Shown here piece after piece: positions 26,919-35,989 of a stretch of DNA of 64,000 bases; the first letter of the stretch is position 1, and each line of letters opens with the position of its first letter. Source of the stretch: Oligosphaera ethanolica (lineage in GTDB: Bacteria; Verrucomicrobiota; Lentisphaeria; Oligosphaerales; Oligosphaeraceae); NCBI RefSeq assembly GCF_030814695.1, contig NZ_JAUSVL010000001.1, forward strand, positions 1,648,227 through 1,712,226, written 5' to 3'. The position numbers and the translations under genes were made by a program. The notes under the pieces were generated by a model, which did not search any database, had not been told where the DNA came from, and saw only the letters and a list, made by a program, of their open reading frames with translations.

Positions 26919-28163
26919 ATGCCCATCACCACCTGGACTTTTCCGGCCCGCCACAGCCTCGGCGAGGAAGAAAAAGCCGCGTTGCTGCATCTTTGCGATC
27001 AAGCCATCGCCAGTGGCAACACGCCAGGCTATAACGGCCCCGAAGAGGACGCCTTCGGCAAGGAGTTCGCGGCGCTGCTTGGCGGCGGCTATGCCGACGG
27101 CGTCAACTCGGGCACCAACGCGCTATACGTGGTCCTGCGCGCGCTGAACCTGCCGGCCTATTCCGAGGTCGCAGTGAGCGCCGTCACCGACCCGGGCGGC
27201 ATGATGCCCATCGCCGCCCTAAGCTGCATACCCGTGCCGGTGGACAGCATGCCCGGCTCGTACAACATCGGCCCAAACCAGCTCGAAGAGCGCATCAGCA
27301 CACGCACTCGCGCGGTGGTCGTCGCCCACATCGGCGGCGAAGCCGCGCCCATGCCGGCCATCATGGCCGTCGCCCGAAAACACGGCCTGCCGGTGATTGA
27401 GGACTGCTCGCAGACGCCCTTGGCGAGCGTCGCCGGCCAGCCCGTCGGTACCTTCGGCGTGGCTGCGGCCTTCTCGCTCATGTTTGGCAAACTCGCCTGC
27501 ACCGGCGGCCAGGGCGGCGTGGTCTACACCCGCGACGAAGACCTGTACTGGCGCATCCGCCGCGCCGCCGACCGCGGCAAGCCCTTCAATCGCCCGCCCG
27601 GCGCCAACAACGAATTGGTCGCGCTCAACTGCAATTTGGACGAATTTCACGCCGCCATCGGCCGCGTGCAGCTCAGGAAGCTGGCGGACATCGCCCACCG
27701 CCGCCAGGCCGTGGTGGCGATGTTCCGCGAACGCGGCTTGGGCGACTTGCGCGCGGTGGCGATCCCGCTGGACGCGTCGTCAGACAGCTGCTACTGGTTC
27801 TGGCGCCTGCGTTTCCGGCAGGAGTCCATGCCCTGCCGCAAGGCCGAGTTCTGCGCGGCGCTGGCCAAGCGCGGCCTGCCCATCAATCCCGAGTACAGCG
27901 GCGCATTACCGGCCCGGCAGGACTGGTACCGCTTCCGCGCCAAAAGCCACCCGTGGAGTTCCGCGCCAGGCATGGCTTATGCCGATCGCGACTACCCGAC
28001 GCCCAATGCCGACGCGGCCATCGCCAGCCATTTCAATTTCATGATCAACGAGGCCTTCACCGCCGAGGACGCCGATCAGGCCATAGCGATCTTCCGCGAG
28101 GCCGAGCACGAGTTCGGGTGCAATTCCCAAAAGTGGGTAACGCCTATGCAGCCAGGCCATTGA
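26919..28163 (+). CDS. DegT/DnrJ/EryC1/StrS aminotransferase with IS-altered C-terminus
   Basis: GAGGAGGG precedes ATG 26919. This is a PLP-dependent fold-type I enzyme with VNSGTNALYVVLRAL (about 65), VIEDCSQTPLASV (about 158) and FSLMFGKLACTGGQGG (about 185-200), whose Lys is the probable PLP ligand. It should aminate a keto-sugar or cyclitol. An ISKra4-like element is inserted at codon 399. The native end was ...EHEFCQ-stop, recoverable by joining 28115 to 29992. Now the last two residues are replaced by about 15 encoded by the IS end (GCNSQKWVTPMQPGH). The core domain is intact, so the enzyme may still work, but downstream genes may be cut off. Confidence 0.87.
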   Translation: MPITTWTFPARHSLGEEEKAALLHLCDQAIASGNTPGYNGPEEDAFGKEFAALLGGGYADGVNSGTNALYVVLRALNLPAYSEVAVSAVTDPGGMMPIAALSCIPVPVDSMPGSYNIGPNQLEERISTRTRAVVVAHIGGEAAPMPAIMAVARKHGLPVIEDCSQTPLASVAGQPVGTFGVAAAFSLMFGKLACTGGQGGVVYTRDEDLYWRIRRAADRGKPFNRPPGANNELVALNCNLDEFHAAIGRVQLRKLADIAHRRQAVVAMFRERGLGDLRAVAIPLDASSDSCYWFWRLRFRQESMPCRKAEFCAALAKRGLPINPEYSGALPARQDWYRFRAKSHPWSSAPGMAYADRDYPTPNADAAIASHFNFMINEAFTAEDADQAIAIFREAEHEFGCNSQKWVTPMQPGH

Positions 28164-29549
28164 GTAAATCGGCGTAGAACATGCTCCAGTTGTTGGTTTT
28201 AAGCTGACACCTCAGGTGGAGTGCCGCCTCCGCGTTCTCCTGCTTCCAGAACATGCCCGCACCTTTGATTCTCAGGTTCACGATTCTGCGCACGGCGCTT
28301 TCAATCGCTCCTGAGCCAATCGGCTGCTTCTCTCTGCTGAGCTTGGCATAGTCAATTGCCGACATGTTGGTTTTGAAATACGCATATTCTCGCCTGATGA
28401 CCGCGTTGCCACGCCGTCTTGATTTGGCCAGTTCAGCCAGGAACACTGCGGGAGGAGCCTTCTTGAGCAGTTTTTTCATGTTGTCGAGCCACGCGCGCTT
28501 CTCGATCAGGCTTGCAAACGTCTTAGCCTCCGCGACGCTTGCAAGATGCTCGACCGCGTGGTAGTAGTCAAGGCACGTTGACACGCGCGCCCTGTCGATG
28601 CCGACTTCTTCGATAATCTGGTCAATCCTGTTCCATATCCATTTTGCGCCGTCGCCCAGGAACGTGATTGATTTCGCGTTCTGCGCGCCCATCGCCCTGA
28701 GCTCCGCTACCAGCAGCCGAGTGATGTCCTCCGGGCCGCCGATGGTGCCGTCGCAGCGTTCAAGTCCCTTGCGCATTTTCCGGCCCTCGGCGTCCAGTTC
28801 GTAGATGATGAACAGCTTCGGTTCACGCCAGTCGGCGACATAGGTATGATAGCCCTTGGCGGTCTTGCGCCCGCGCTTGTTCGTGCGTATGAGGACGCGT
28901 CCCCCGTCCATGGCGACCGCGAGTCTTTTTCCCTCGGCCTCGTTGCTCACACGAAGACAAGCGAGCCGTCGTTCCCTCGCTTTCAGGGAAGCATGACCGA
29001 CAGCCCGGCTGATCGTGCCGACGCGCTTGGCCGAAATGTCCCGGCCCCGTAAGCGCAACGCATTGGACGCCTCTTCGTAGGAGTCTCGCAGCCCTTCCAG
29101 CGTGACATCCTCGCACAAAGCAGGCGAAGCGCCGGCAAGGACGCCTAACAAAAGCAAAGCGGGAAACCTGCCTGTGCCCGCCACGCCGCGTCTACCCGTG
29201 CCGCGCTTGCGCCCGCGACGCTTCTCTTTTACGGGCAGATAGTAGGCCCCGGTAATCGAGGTATACTTCCCATGCTTGAGCTGAATGCTGGTCAGCCTTT
29301 GCCCGTGGTACCGGAGTTTTTTTTAGCGGGCCTTTCTATTCGGACGTCTCCCACCGTCTTTTGCAGCACCTCCGCCACGATGTCGTCCATCGCCTGTCCC
29401 AACAGGCGATCCGGTGTGTTTTCCGCTTCCTTGAAGGTCTTCGCCGACGGGCTCCGGTTGAATGTTTTCAGCGCCTGGACGATCTCGGCTTTGCGTTCGA
29501 GAAGCTTTTTTTCCACCAGGGCGTTCAGTTCTTCGTCCGTCATTCCCAT
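28144..29549 (-). CDS. ISKra4-like transposase made by programmed -1 frameshift (frames A and B)
   Basis: Frame A starts at ATG 29549 (MGMTDEELNALVEKKLLERK) and ends at 29292. Frame B is open from about 29322 to 28144. They meet at an eight-A run (29317-29324), where A_AAA_AAC allows a -1 slip from ...RPAKKN into KKLRYHGQRLTSIQLKHGKY. The fused product is about 467 residues. Frame B holds VAMDGGRVLIRTNKRGRK, the DGAKWIWN block and QPIGSGAIESAVRRIVNLRI, the C-terminal ISKra4 signature. Frame B alone has no good start; a GTG at 29184 would remove a conserved basic segment. It catalyses transposition of the element. Confidence 0.82.
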
Positions 29550-29844
29550 TTTCCTTGATCTCCTTGATGTTGAGTTCAGTCAGTTCCTCGATGATTGCCC
29601 ATGCGCGCTCATACATGGCCACGGCACGCTCAAACGCTTTTTCCTCGGACGGCTTCACATACTGGATCTTGTTTTTCGAACCAGCTGAAGACCGCGACAG
29701 GTAGCAGAACGGATGCTGCTTGCCTTTCGCGCATTCGCATTGTGCGCGCCCGCACTTGCGCGTCGTATGGACAATCGATCCGCGCACCAGACCACACAGC
29801 TTCACCAGTTCCTTTGCCAAATCGCGTTGCTTTTCCATCGCCAT
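29323..29844 (-). CDS. DUF6788-like accessory protein of the ISKra4-like element
   Basis: This is the first frame of the element: MAMEKQRDLAKELVKLCGLV, then GSIVHTTRKCGRAQCECAKG with a C-x4-C-x-C cluster, and HPFCYLSRSSAGSKNKIQYV, the pattern of DUF6788 proteins often found with ISKra4-type transposases. The first ~100 residues look genuine. The last ~73 overlap frame A of the transposase in another frame and are basic low-complexity sequence, so the real product may be shorter in function. A role in DNA binding or target choice is an inference. Confidence 0.65.
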   Translation of the reverse strand: MAMEKQRDLAKELVKLCGLVRGSIVHTTRKCGRAQCECAKGKQHPFCYLSRSSAGSKNKIQYVKPSEEKAFERAVAMYERAWAIIEELTELNIKEIKENGNDGRRTERPGGKKASRTQSRDRPGAENIQPEPVGEDLQGSGKHTGSPVGTGDGRHRGGGAAKDGGRRPNRKAR

Positions 29845-30013
29845 CGTCGCAACTCCTTTAATATATGCGGTTTAGCATACCATACAACGACAACAAAAAA
29901 AGCAAGTCGAGTACTTGCAAAAAAAATGGGGGGGGTAATGTTTACCCCATCGCGCAATGACCCACTTTTGGGAATTGCACCCCACGAGTTCTGTCAGTAA
30001 GGAGCAAGCAGTC

Positions 30014-30895
30014 ATGTTCATCGATATCCACGTCCACACGCGTCGCCACAAGGGCTTTCCGCGGCTTGCCGACCAGCAGACCTACGCGTCGCCGCAGGAG
30101 CTCGTCGCCGCCTATGACCGCATCGGCATTGAGCGCGGCGTTATTCTGCCGGGCGCGTCGCCCGAATGCTGCACCCAGCCGCAGAGCAACGAAGAAGTGC
30201 TGGAGATCGCCGCCAACCACCCCGGGCGCTTCATCCCTTTCTGCAACATTGATCCCCGCGCGCTGAGCAATTCGCCGTACGCCCCTTTGGAGCGCATGCT
30301 CTGCTACTACCGCGACCTCGGCTGCAAAGGCATCGGCGAAGTCACGGCGAACCTGCGCATCATCGACCCGCTGGTGCAGAATCTCTTCCGCGGCGCAGAA
30401 ATCGCCGGCATACCGCTGACCTTCCATCTCTCACCCTACGTCGGCTATTCCTACGGCTTGGTGGACGAAGCCGGCTTACCCGGCCTGGAAGAATCCCTCA
30501 AGCGCTTCCCCAAACTCAAATTCTTCGGCCATTCACAGGCTTTCTGGGCCGAGATGGGCGCCCGACCGACGCTCAGCGAGCGCATGAACTACCCGAAAGG
30601 GCCCGTCCAGGAAGGGCGCGTGCCGCAACTCATGCGGCAATACCCGAATCTCTACGGCGATCTCTCCGCCCACAGCGGCGCCAACTCCCTGATCCGCGAC
30701 CGCGACTACGCCGTGCGCTTCCTCACCGAATTCCAAGACCGCCTTTTCTTCGGCACGGACATTTGCCAGCCGACCATGCCCACCCTCCGGACTCTCGCGG
30801 ATTTCCTCCTCGACCTGCGCCAACAGGGCGACCTCGCCGAAGAGGTCTTCCAGAAAATCGCCCGTGACAATGCTATTCGCGTCCTCGGCCTCTGA
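30014..30895 (+). CDS. Amidohydrolase-family protein (second copy)
   Basis: The start at 30014 follows AAGGAGCAAGCAGTC. The 293-residue amidohydro_2 protein has FIDIHVHTRRH (2-12), LTFHLSPYVG (about 139), FFGHSQAFWAEM (about 170) and RLFFGTDI (about 253), which supplies the late catalytic Asp, so its metal ligands look more canonical than those of the gene at 26017. It originally followed the aminotransferase stop by about 15 bp. The IS now separates them, so expression may depend on read-through or a promoter in the IS end. It probably hydrolyses or decarboxylates a small molecule of the same pathway. Confidence 0.82.
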   Translation: MFIDIHVHTRRHKGFPRLADQQTYASPQELVAAYDRIGIERGVILPGASPECCTQPQSNEEVLEIAANHPGRFIPFCNIDPRALSNSPYAPLERMLCYYRDLGCKGIGEVTANLRIIDPLVQNLFRGAEIAGIPLTFHLSPYVGYSYGLVDEAGLPGLEESLKRFPKLKFFGHSQAFWAEMGARPTLSERMNYPKGPVQEGRVPQLMRQYPNLYGDLSAHSGANSLIRDRDYAVRFLTEFQDRLFFGTDICQPTMPTLRTLADFLLDLRQQGDLAEEVFQKIARDNAIRVLGL

Positions 30896-30913
30896 ACAAG
30901 AAAAGTGCCCGCT

Positions 30914-31762
30914 ATGAAGATCAATGTCATGACCGATCTCGAAGGCGTCAGCGGCGTCAATGGCGCCAGCGACAACATCGGCAACAAGATTGTCAATCTG
31001 CCCATTGCCCTGGCCATGCTGGTGGGCGAAGTCAACGCCCTCGCCCAGGGGCTGGTCAAGGGCGGCGCGAGCGAAGTCGTCGTCGCCGATGGCCATGGCG
31101 GCGGCAACAACCTCGACATCGGCCAGTTGCACCCAGCCGTCACCCTAGTCAACATCATGGGCATTCTCGCCCCGATCGGCAACGGCATGGACAGTAGCTG
31201 CGCGGCCGCTATCCAGATCGGCGCGCACGCCATGGCCGGCGTCGCCGACGGCTATCTCAACCACAGCTACAACAGCCACGGCATCGTCGCCATGGCGCTC
31301 AATGGCGAGCCCATTGGCGAGATCGGCATCGGCATCCTCAAAGCCGCGTATTTCGGCGTGCCGACCATTCTCATCGCCGGCGACGAAGCGGCCTGCCGCG
31401 AGGCGCGGGCCTTTGTGGGCGGGCGGCCATTGACCACGGTGGTGACCAAGACCGGCCTCGCGCGCTACAGCGCCGTCAACCGCCACCCCACGGCCGTGCG
31501 CGCCGAACTGAGCGCCGCCGCCGAGCAGGCGCTACGCGATCTCCCGCGCTACCAGGCCATGCCCATGCTAGGGCAGTTTTCCCTCGACGTGCGCTACATG
31601 GACTGCAATATGGCCGACACGCGGGAGAAGATCGGCGCCGAACGCGTGGACGCCCAGACTGTCCGGCACCGCGGCTGCGATTTTCTCGACGTCTATTCAC
31701 AATTCCTCGGCTGGGCACCTGGCGTGTACCAGCGCCGTTTTCCCACGACCGCAAAGCAGTGA
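30914..31762 (+). CDS. M55 (DppA-like) metallopeptidase
   Basis: The 282-residue protein carries the M55 zinc-site residues: Asp8 and Glu10 in MKINVMTDLEGVSG, His61 in VADGHGGGNN, His105 in QIGAHAM and Glu132 in NGEPIGEIG, almost the same positions as in B. subtilis D-aminopeptidase DppA. DppA-type enzymes release D-amino acids from short peptides, and other M55 members may act on different amides. It starts 18 bp after the amidohydrolase stop. A GTG at 30905 is an alternative start. Its place in an operon with aminotransferases suggests an amide-containing substrate. Confidence 0.87.
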   Translation: MKINVMTDLEGVSGVNGASDNIGNKIVNLPIALAMLVGEVNALAQGLVKGGASEVVVADGHGGGNNLDIGQLHPAVTLVNIMGILAPIGNGMDSSCAAAIQIGAHAMAGVADGYLNHSYNSHGIVAMALNGEPIGEIGIGILKAAYFGVPTILIAGDEAACREARAFVGGRPLTTVVTKTGLARYSAVNRHPTAVRAELSAAAEQALRDLPRYQAMPMLGQFSLDVRYMDCNMADTREKIGAERVDAQTVRHRGCDFLDVYSQFLGWAPGVYQRRFPTTAKQ

Positions 31763-31790
31763 CCGCGTCATACGAGGAGGCACGAACAGC

Positions 31791-33116
31791 ATGAGCACCC
31801 TGGCATTACTTGGCGGCAGCCCAGCTGTCAGCAAACACGACGACGGCATCTTCCGCTGGCCCATCATCACCCCGGCCATTGAGGAGGCGGTGCTGTCCTG
31901 CCTGCGCGCGGGCAATATGTCCGGCATTGACATCACCCGACGTTTCGAGGCAGCCTACGCGGCATGGAACGGCCGCCAGTACGCGTTGGCGAACAGCAGC
32001 GGCACGGCGGCCTTGCACTGCGCCATGTATGGTCTGGGGCTCGGCCCGGGCGACGAAATGATCTGCCCGTCCATCACCTACTGGGCGTCCGCCGTGCAGG
32101 CGCTGTCTCTGGGCGCCAGGGTTATTTTCGCCGATGTCGATCCCGACACGCTCTGCCTCGACCCAGAGAGTTTCGCGGCGCGCATTACCCCGCGCACCAA
32201 AGTCGTCATGGTCGTACATTATCTCTCTCACCCGGCCGATATGGACGCCATCATGTCCATCGCCCGCAAGCACGGCATCAAGGTGATTGAGGACGTGTCC
32301 CACGCGCAGGGCGGCCTCTACCGGGACCGCATGCTCGGCACCTTCGGCGATGTCGCCGCCTTCTCACTCATGACCGGCAAATCCTTCGCCATCGGTGAGG
32401 GCGGCATGCTCCTCTGTGACGACGAGGAGATCTTCAAGCGCGCTGTGCGCTTCGCCCACTACGAGCGGCAGCAGGCCGTGCTCGGCAAAGACCTCGATCC
32501 CGCCATCGGGCCCATTCCCTGGGGCGGCTACAAATACCGCATTCATCAGCTGTCATCCGCCGTCGGCGTCGAACAGCTCAAAAAATACCCTGGAGAAATC
32601 GCCGAGATTGACCGCGCCATGCGCTATTTCACAGACGCCATCGGCAAGCTGCCGGGCATTCGCGCCCACTACCCGCGCGACCCCGGCAGCAGCAAGGCCG
32701 GCTGGTACGCGTCTGTCGTCTTCTATGACCGCGACAAGCTCGGCGGGCTATCGCTACCGCGTTTCATAGAGGCGCTGCAGGCCGAGGGCGTGCGCAATGT
32801 CCACGCCGGCTGCAATCGGCCGCTGCACCAGTCGAAGCTCTTCTACGACGTGGACATCTACGGGCACGGCCAGCCCACCGCGCGGGTGAACTGGCCGCCG
32901 GCGAGCGATCCGCTAGCGCTCACCGGCGATCTGCCGGTGTCGGCGGGCGTCAATGCCCGAGTGATCACCGTGCCGTGGTTCAAGCACTTCCAGCCGGCGA
33001 TCATCGACCAGTACATTGACGCCTTCCGCAAGGTCACCGCGCAGCACCAGGAACTGCTGGCCGCCGACGCGCAAAGCGAGGTCAGCGGCATCTGGTTCAA
33101 ACCGGTTAAGGACTAG
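31791..33116 (+). CDS. DegT/DnrJ/EryC1/StrS aminotransferase
   Basis: GAGGAGG precedes ATG 31791. The 441-residue PLP enzyme shows ANSSGTAALHCAMYGLGLGP (about 66), VIEDVSHAQGG (about 163) and FSLMTGKSFAIGEGG (about 190) with the candidate PLP lysine. It is paralogous to the genes at 26919 and 37091 but clearly distinct. It is last in the operon with the M55 peptidase and amidohydrolases. Its end overlaps the convergent GH gene by 4 bp (CTAG provides a stop for both strands). It probably makes or consumes an amino sugar or aminocyclitol. Confidence 0.88.
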   Translation: MSTLALLGGSPAVSKHDDGIFRWPIITPAIEEAVLSCLRAGNMSGIDITRRFEAAYAAWNGRQYALANSSGTAALHCAMYGLGLGPGDEMICPSITYWASAVQALSLGARVIFADVDPDTLCLDPESFAARITPRTKVVMVVHYLSHPADMDAIMSIARKHGIKVIEDVSHAQGGLYRDRMLGTFGDVAAFSLMTGKSFAIGEGGMLLCDDEEIFKRAVRFAHYERQQAVLGKDLDPAIGPIPWGGYKYRIHQLSSAVGVEQLKKYPGEIAEIDRAMRYFTDAIGKLPGIRAHYPRDPGSSKAGWYASVVFYDRDKLGGLSLPRFIEALQAEGVRNVHAGCNRPLHQSKLFYDVDIYGHGQPTARVNWPPASDPLALTGDLPVSAGVNARVITVPWFKHFQPAIIDQYIDAFRKVTAQHQELLAADAQSEVSGIWFKPVKD

Positions 33117-34471
33117 GGCCGCGCCATGATATACAGCAGCCAGTCCCGTCCGCCATCAAAGGACTCGGGCGGGGTAATGGTCTGCGCACCCCCACCAGCA
33201 ACTTCACCCTTGGCGACGACCTCGCCACTGCGCGGATTGATGATCTCGAAAGACACCTGCGCGCCCTTGATAAGCGCCAGGTCCAGCGTCGCCCGCTGCC
33301 CTTCTGGCAGATAGACCAGCGCCTGCGTGCGCTCGGGATTCCAGCAGGCCTGCGCCGGAAACACCGACTGTTTTTCGGGCTTGACAATCAGCTCACCGGC
33401 GGGCTCGCGCCGCCAGAGGTTCTTATCGCGCAGCAGCGCGGTGGCGATCTTGAGCTGTGAGCTTCCCGGCAAGGCCAGCGCTTCCTGCCAAGTCAGGCGC
33501 GGGCCATTCACCGGCGCCCGGCCCCGGTCGTAGAACTGCCAGATCGGATGCGCGCCGTAGGTATAGCCCGCCCCGCCGCTGCAGATCGTCACATAGAGTT
33601 CCCTGCGGACGTCGTGCTGGTCGAGCCAGCCGTCGTCCCCCTTGCGGAAGTGATTGGGGTGCGCCTCGTAAGCCGGCTCGCCGTTGACCACGGGCCGCGT
33701 CGGCGTCAGCGACCAATCCTTGGCCAGCAGGCGCACTATGGTGTCGCCGCGGCCGTGGCCGGACTGTATCATGTTGAAATCCAGCCATGACGCGTCCTGC
33801 ACGAAGCTTGATGAACTTTGGCCGCCGGACGGGTGGTAGCTGATCAGATGCGCGCCGCCATCGCCTTCGCGCAGGCCCGCAGCCATGGCGTGGATGATGT
33901 CGCGTTGCGCATCGCTTTCGATATTGCGGTCGCCGCCCATGATCCAGATCACCCCGGCCTCGCGGTAGCGCCGGCCCAGCCAGCGGCCGTAGACACGGGC
34001 ATTTTCGACCGTGAAGATTTCGGGGCCGACGCCCCAGCGTTTGTTCCATTTGTCGCCCCAAGTCGGCAGCAGGCCGATGTAGAGCCCCATGGCGTTGGCA
34101 CGGGCGACAGCCCAGTCGACATGCTGCCAGTATGGCTCGTTCGGTCGCAACGGGTCCATCTCCAGCAGCGGGCAGTCGCCCTGGCGATTGGGCACGCGCA
34201 AGCCGTCGAGCTCCGCCAGCGCCACGGCCTGAATGACGGTAAAGCCTTTCGCCGCGCGATCCGCAAAATACTGCTCAGTCTCGGCGCGATCCAAGCGATG
34301 AAACAACTCCCAGGCAGTGTCGCCCAGGTAGAAAAATGGCTCACCCGCCACCGTGCACAGCCCCCGCTGATCCGCCGTCACTCGCAAGGCCGGCAGACCA
34401 CCACCCTGGACGCACTGGACACCCACCAGACCAACCAGACTACATAACGCCATACACCGCATGCTGTCCAT
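33113..34471 (-). CDS. Secreted apiosidase-like glycoside hydrolase (DUF4038/GH140 type)
   Basis: MDSMRCMALCSLVGLVGVQC is a signal peptide, with AAGGAGC before the ATG. The 452-residue mature part has the DUF4038 start GEPFFYLGDTAWELFHRLDR (about 43-62), GFTVIQAVAL, VIWIMGGDRN (about 172) and VNGEPAYE (about 265). A C-terminal beta domain (about 360-450) of the type called putative collagen-binding ends WLLYIMARP. Characterised GH140 members remove apiose from rhamnogalacturonan II, but related sequences are diverse. The gene is convergent with, and overlaps by 4 bp, the aminotransferase gene. Confidence 0.82.
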   Translation of the reverse strand: MDSMRCMALCSLVGLVGVQCVQGGGLPALRVTADQRGLCTVAGEPFFYLGDTAWELFHRLDRAETEQYFADRAAKGFTVIQAVALAELDGLRVPNRQGDCPLLEMDPLRPNEPYWQHVDWAVARANAMGLYIGLLPTWGDKWNKRWGVGPEIFTVENARVYGRWLGRRYREAGVIWIMGGDRNIESDAQRDIIHAMAAGLREGDGGAHLISYHPSGGQSSSSFVQDASWLDFNMIQSGHGRGDTIVRLLAKDWSLTPTRPVVNGEPAYEAHPNHFRKGDDGWLDQHDVRRELYVTICSGGAGYTYGAHPIWQFYDRGRAPVNGPRLTWQEALALPGSSQLKIATALLRDKNLWRREPAGELIVKPEKQSVFPAQACWNPERTQALVYLPEGQRATLDLALIKGAQVSFEIINPRSGEVVAKGEVAGGGAQTITPPESFDGGRDWLLYIMARP

Positions 34472-34499
34472 CGTGAGTACGCTCCTTGCTGTGGGGGGA

Positions 34500-34745
34500 T
34501 TATTCGAACTGTCTTATTTCGCGGACGGATCGGACTGATCGGACCGATCGGACTGATCAACTGTCTTTTTTCGCGGACCGATCGGACTGATCAACTGTCT
34601 TTTTTCGCGGACGGATCGGACTGATCGGACCGATCGGACTGATCAACTGTCTTTTTTCGCGGACGGATCGGACCGATCGGACCGATCGGACGGATCGTCG
34701 ATTTGATCCGTCCGATCCGTCGGATCCGTCGGATCAAGTCGACGA
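34500..34745. repeat. GATC-rich array in four blocks (family R1)
   Basis: Blocks of GATCGGACT/GATCGGACC units are each introduced by AACTGTCTTTTTTCGCGGAC and repeated about four times. The array closes with an inverted part (GATCCGTCCGATCCGTCGGA) flanked by GTCGAT/ATCGAC-type arms. It lies between divergent genes, where promoters for the GH (minus) and prepilin-like (plus) genes must also sit. The following 34746-34992 has no gene I can support. Confidence 0.8.
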
Positions 34746-34992
34746 TCAGTCCACGAAGAAGGCTCGTTTAATGTATTTCGCCGGCCGGGCAGTACACAAT
34801 GGCCGCAAAGGAATTTTGTCAACGTGTCCCTTCCATAAAACCGCGTGGCTGTCCAGCGACTGCAATCACTACTTGCGCAAATTTGCTTTTGCATGAATTC
34901 GGCAGTACAATTTTTCATGCCGATTGCACCGTAAAGCACACCTTGTTTTTATCATCCCATATAGCCACGGAAACAGTAACAAGGAGGCAGCC

Positions 34993-35712
34993 ATGTCCAG
35001 CACACGTCACATCATTCGTTTCACGCTGATTGAGCTCCTGGTGGTGATTGCGATCATTGCGATCTTGGCCGCAATGTTATTGCCGGCCTTGAGCAAGGCG
35101 CGGGAGAAAGCGCGGGCCATTGCCTGCGTGTCGAATCTCAAGCAGTTCGGCCTCTGCCTCACCCAGTACATGGACGATTATGACGGCGTGACGCCCCATG
35201 GCATGTATGCGATCACGGCCACAAAATACTGGTATAACTATCTCGGTGAATACTGCGGGGGCTATTCCGCCGAGAACAAGATGTTCCGTTGTCCGAGCAA
35301 AGGCGAGTACACGCGCGGCTACGGTTGCAATGGCTACGTCATGCCGTGGAATGCCGCCGCCGGCGGTACCTGCTACACCATGTCTCGCTACCGCACGCCG
35401 TCTTACACGTCGGCACTCATGGATGCCGCAAACCTCAGCTCCGAGGGCACCGGCAACATCAACCCCGAGACGTGGATTGCAATACAGACCGGGCCGTCGT
35501 CCTACCAGGCGACCATGCCCGGCGGCACCAACTACACCGTCACTGACCAGTGGAACAACCAGCTGCGCCGCCCCGTCCCCCGCCACAATGGCAACGTCAA
35601 TACCCTCATGCTCGACGGCCATGTCGAATCCCTCAACTGGCGCCAATTCTTCGGGCCACTGCCAGCCGGTTGGCCGTCACAGCACAACCAAAACCACTGG
35701 GATACGTATTGA
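34993..35712 (+). CDS. Prepilin-type N-terminal methylation-domain protein (H-X9-DG group)
   Basis: The start was set at ATG 34993 behind AAGGAGGCAGCC; the frame runs further upstream but without signal. The 239-residue protein starts [20 protein letters not shown], with a processing site after Arg10. [20 protein letters not shown] follows, then a Tyr- and Gly-rich soluble domain with several Cys, and a late [19 protein letters not shown] motif. It is exported and probably anchored by its N-terminal helix; function unknown. It is monocistronic. Confidence 0.85.
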   Translation: MSSTRHIIRFTLIELLVVIAIIAILAAMLLPALSKAREKARAIACVSNLKQFGLCLTQYMDDYDGVTPHGMYAITATKYWYNYLGEYCGGYSAENKMFRCPSKGEYTRGYGCNGYVMPWNAAAGGTCYTMSRYRTPSYTSALMDAANLSSEGTGNINPETWIAIQTGPSSYQATMPGGTNYTVTDQWNNQLRRPVPRHNGNVNTLMLDGHVESLNWRQFFGPLPAGWPSQHNQNHWDTY

Positions 35713-35989
35713 GCAAGAAACCGGGCGGACACGCAGGGCCGCCCCTACCCCACGCATTCTTTATCGCCGCACGCACGCGTGCGGCCACTGAACGACGGCC
35801 TTCGCGTGAGACAACGCCTTCGCGCCTTTCCACCGGCGGCGTGAATTGCCGCGCAGCGGCAAGACACGACGCCATAATCTGCCTTGATTTTCCTTAATCT
35901 GCGTAATCTGCGGATAAAAAAGCCTTCTTCGCGCCTTCGCGCCTTCGCGTGAGAAAAAAAAAAGCCATGGGCGGACACGCAGGTCCGCC
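35713..35989. other. Intergenic palindromes between convergent genes
   Basis: This contains GCCGCACGCACGCGTGCGGC (about 35766) and TTGCCGCGCAGCGGCAAGAC (about 35845), a degenerate relative of the large palindrome at 19751. CTTCGCGCCTTCGCG-type runs and two copies of GGGCGGACACGCAGG...CCGCCC (about 35724 and 35970) are also present. It probably terminates both flanking genes. No coding frame is supported. Confidence 0.5.

Larger units (their letters stand above)
28116..29982 (-). mobile_element. ISKra4-like insertion sequence in the 3' end of an aminotransferase gene
   Basis: Terminal inverted repeats start GGGTGCAATTCCCAAAAG, with 22 bp perfect, at 28116-28137 and 29961-29982. The 9-bp target duplication CACGAGTTC is at 28107-28115 and 29983-29991. 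The element is 1867 bp and is transcribed on the minus strand. It has three reading frames: a DUF6788-like protein, a short frame A, and a transposase frame B reached by frameshifting. A 9-bp duplication and the transposase signature GSGAIESAVRRIV support ISKra4. Removing the element and one duplication restores the interrupted gene exactly. Confidence 0.93.
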
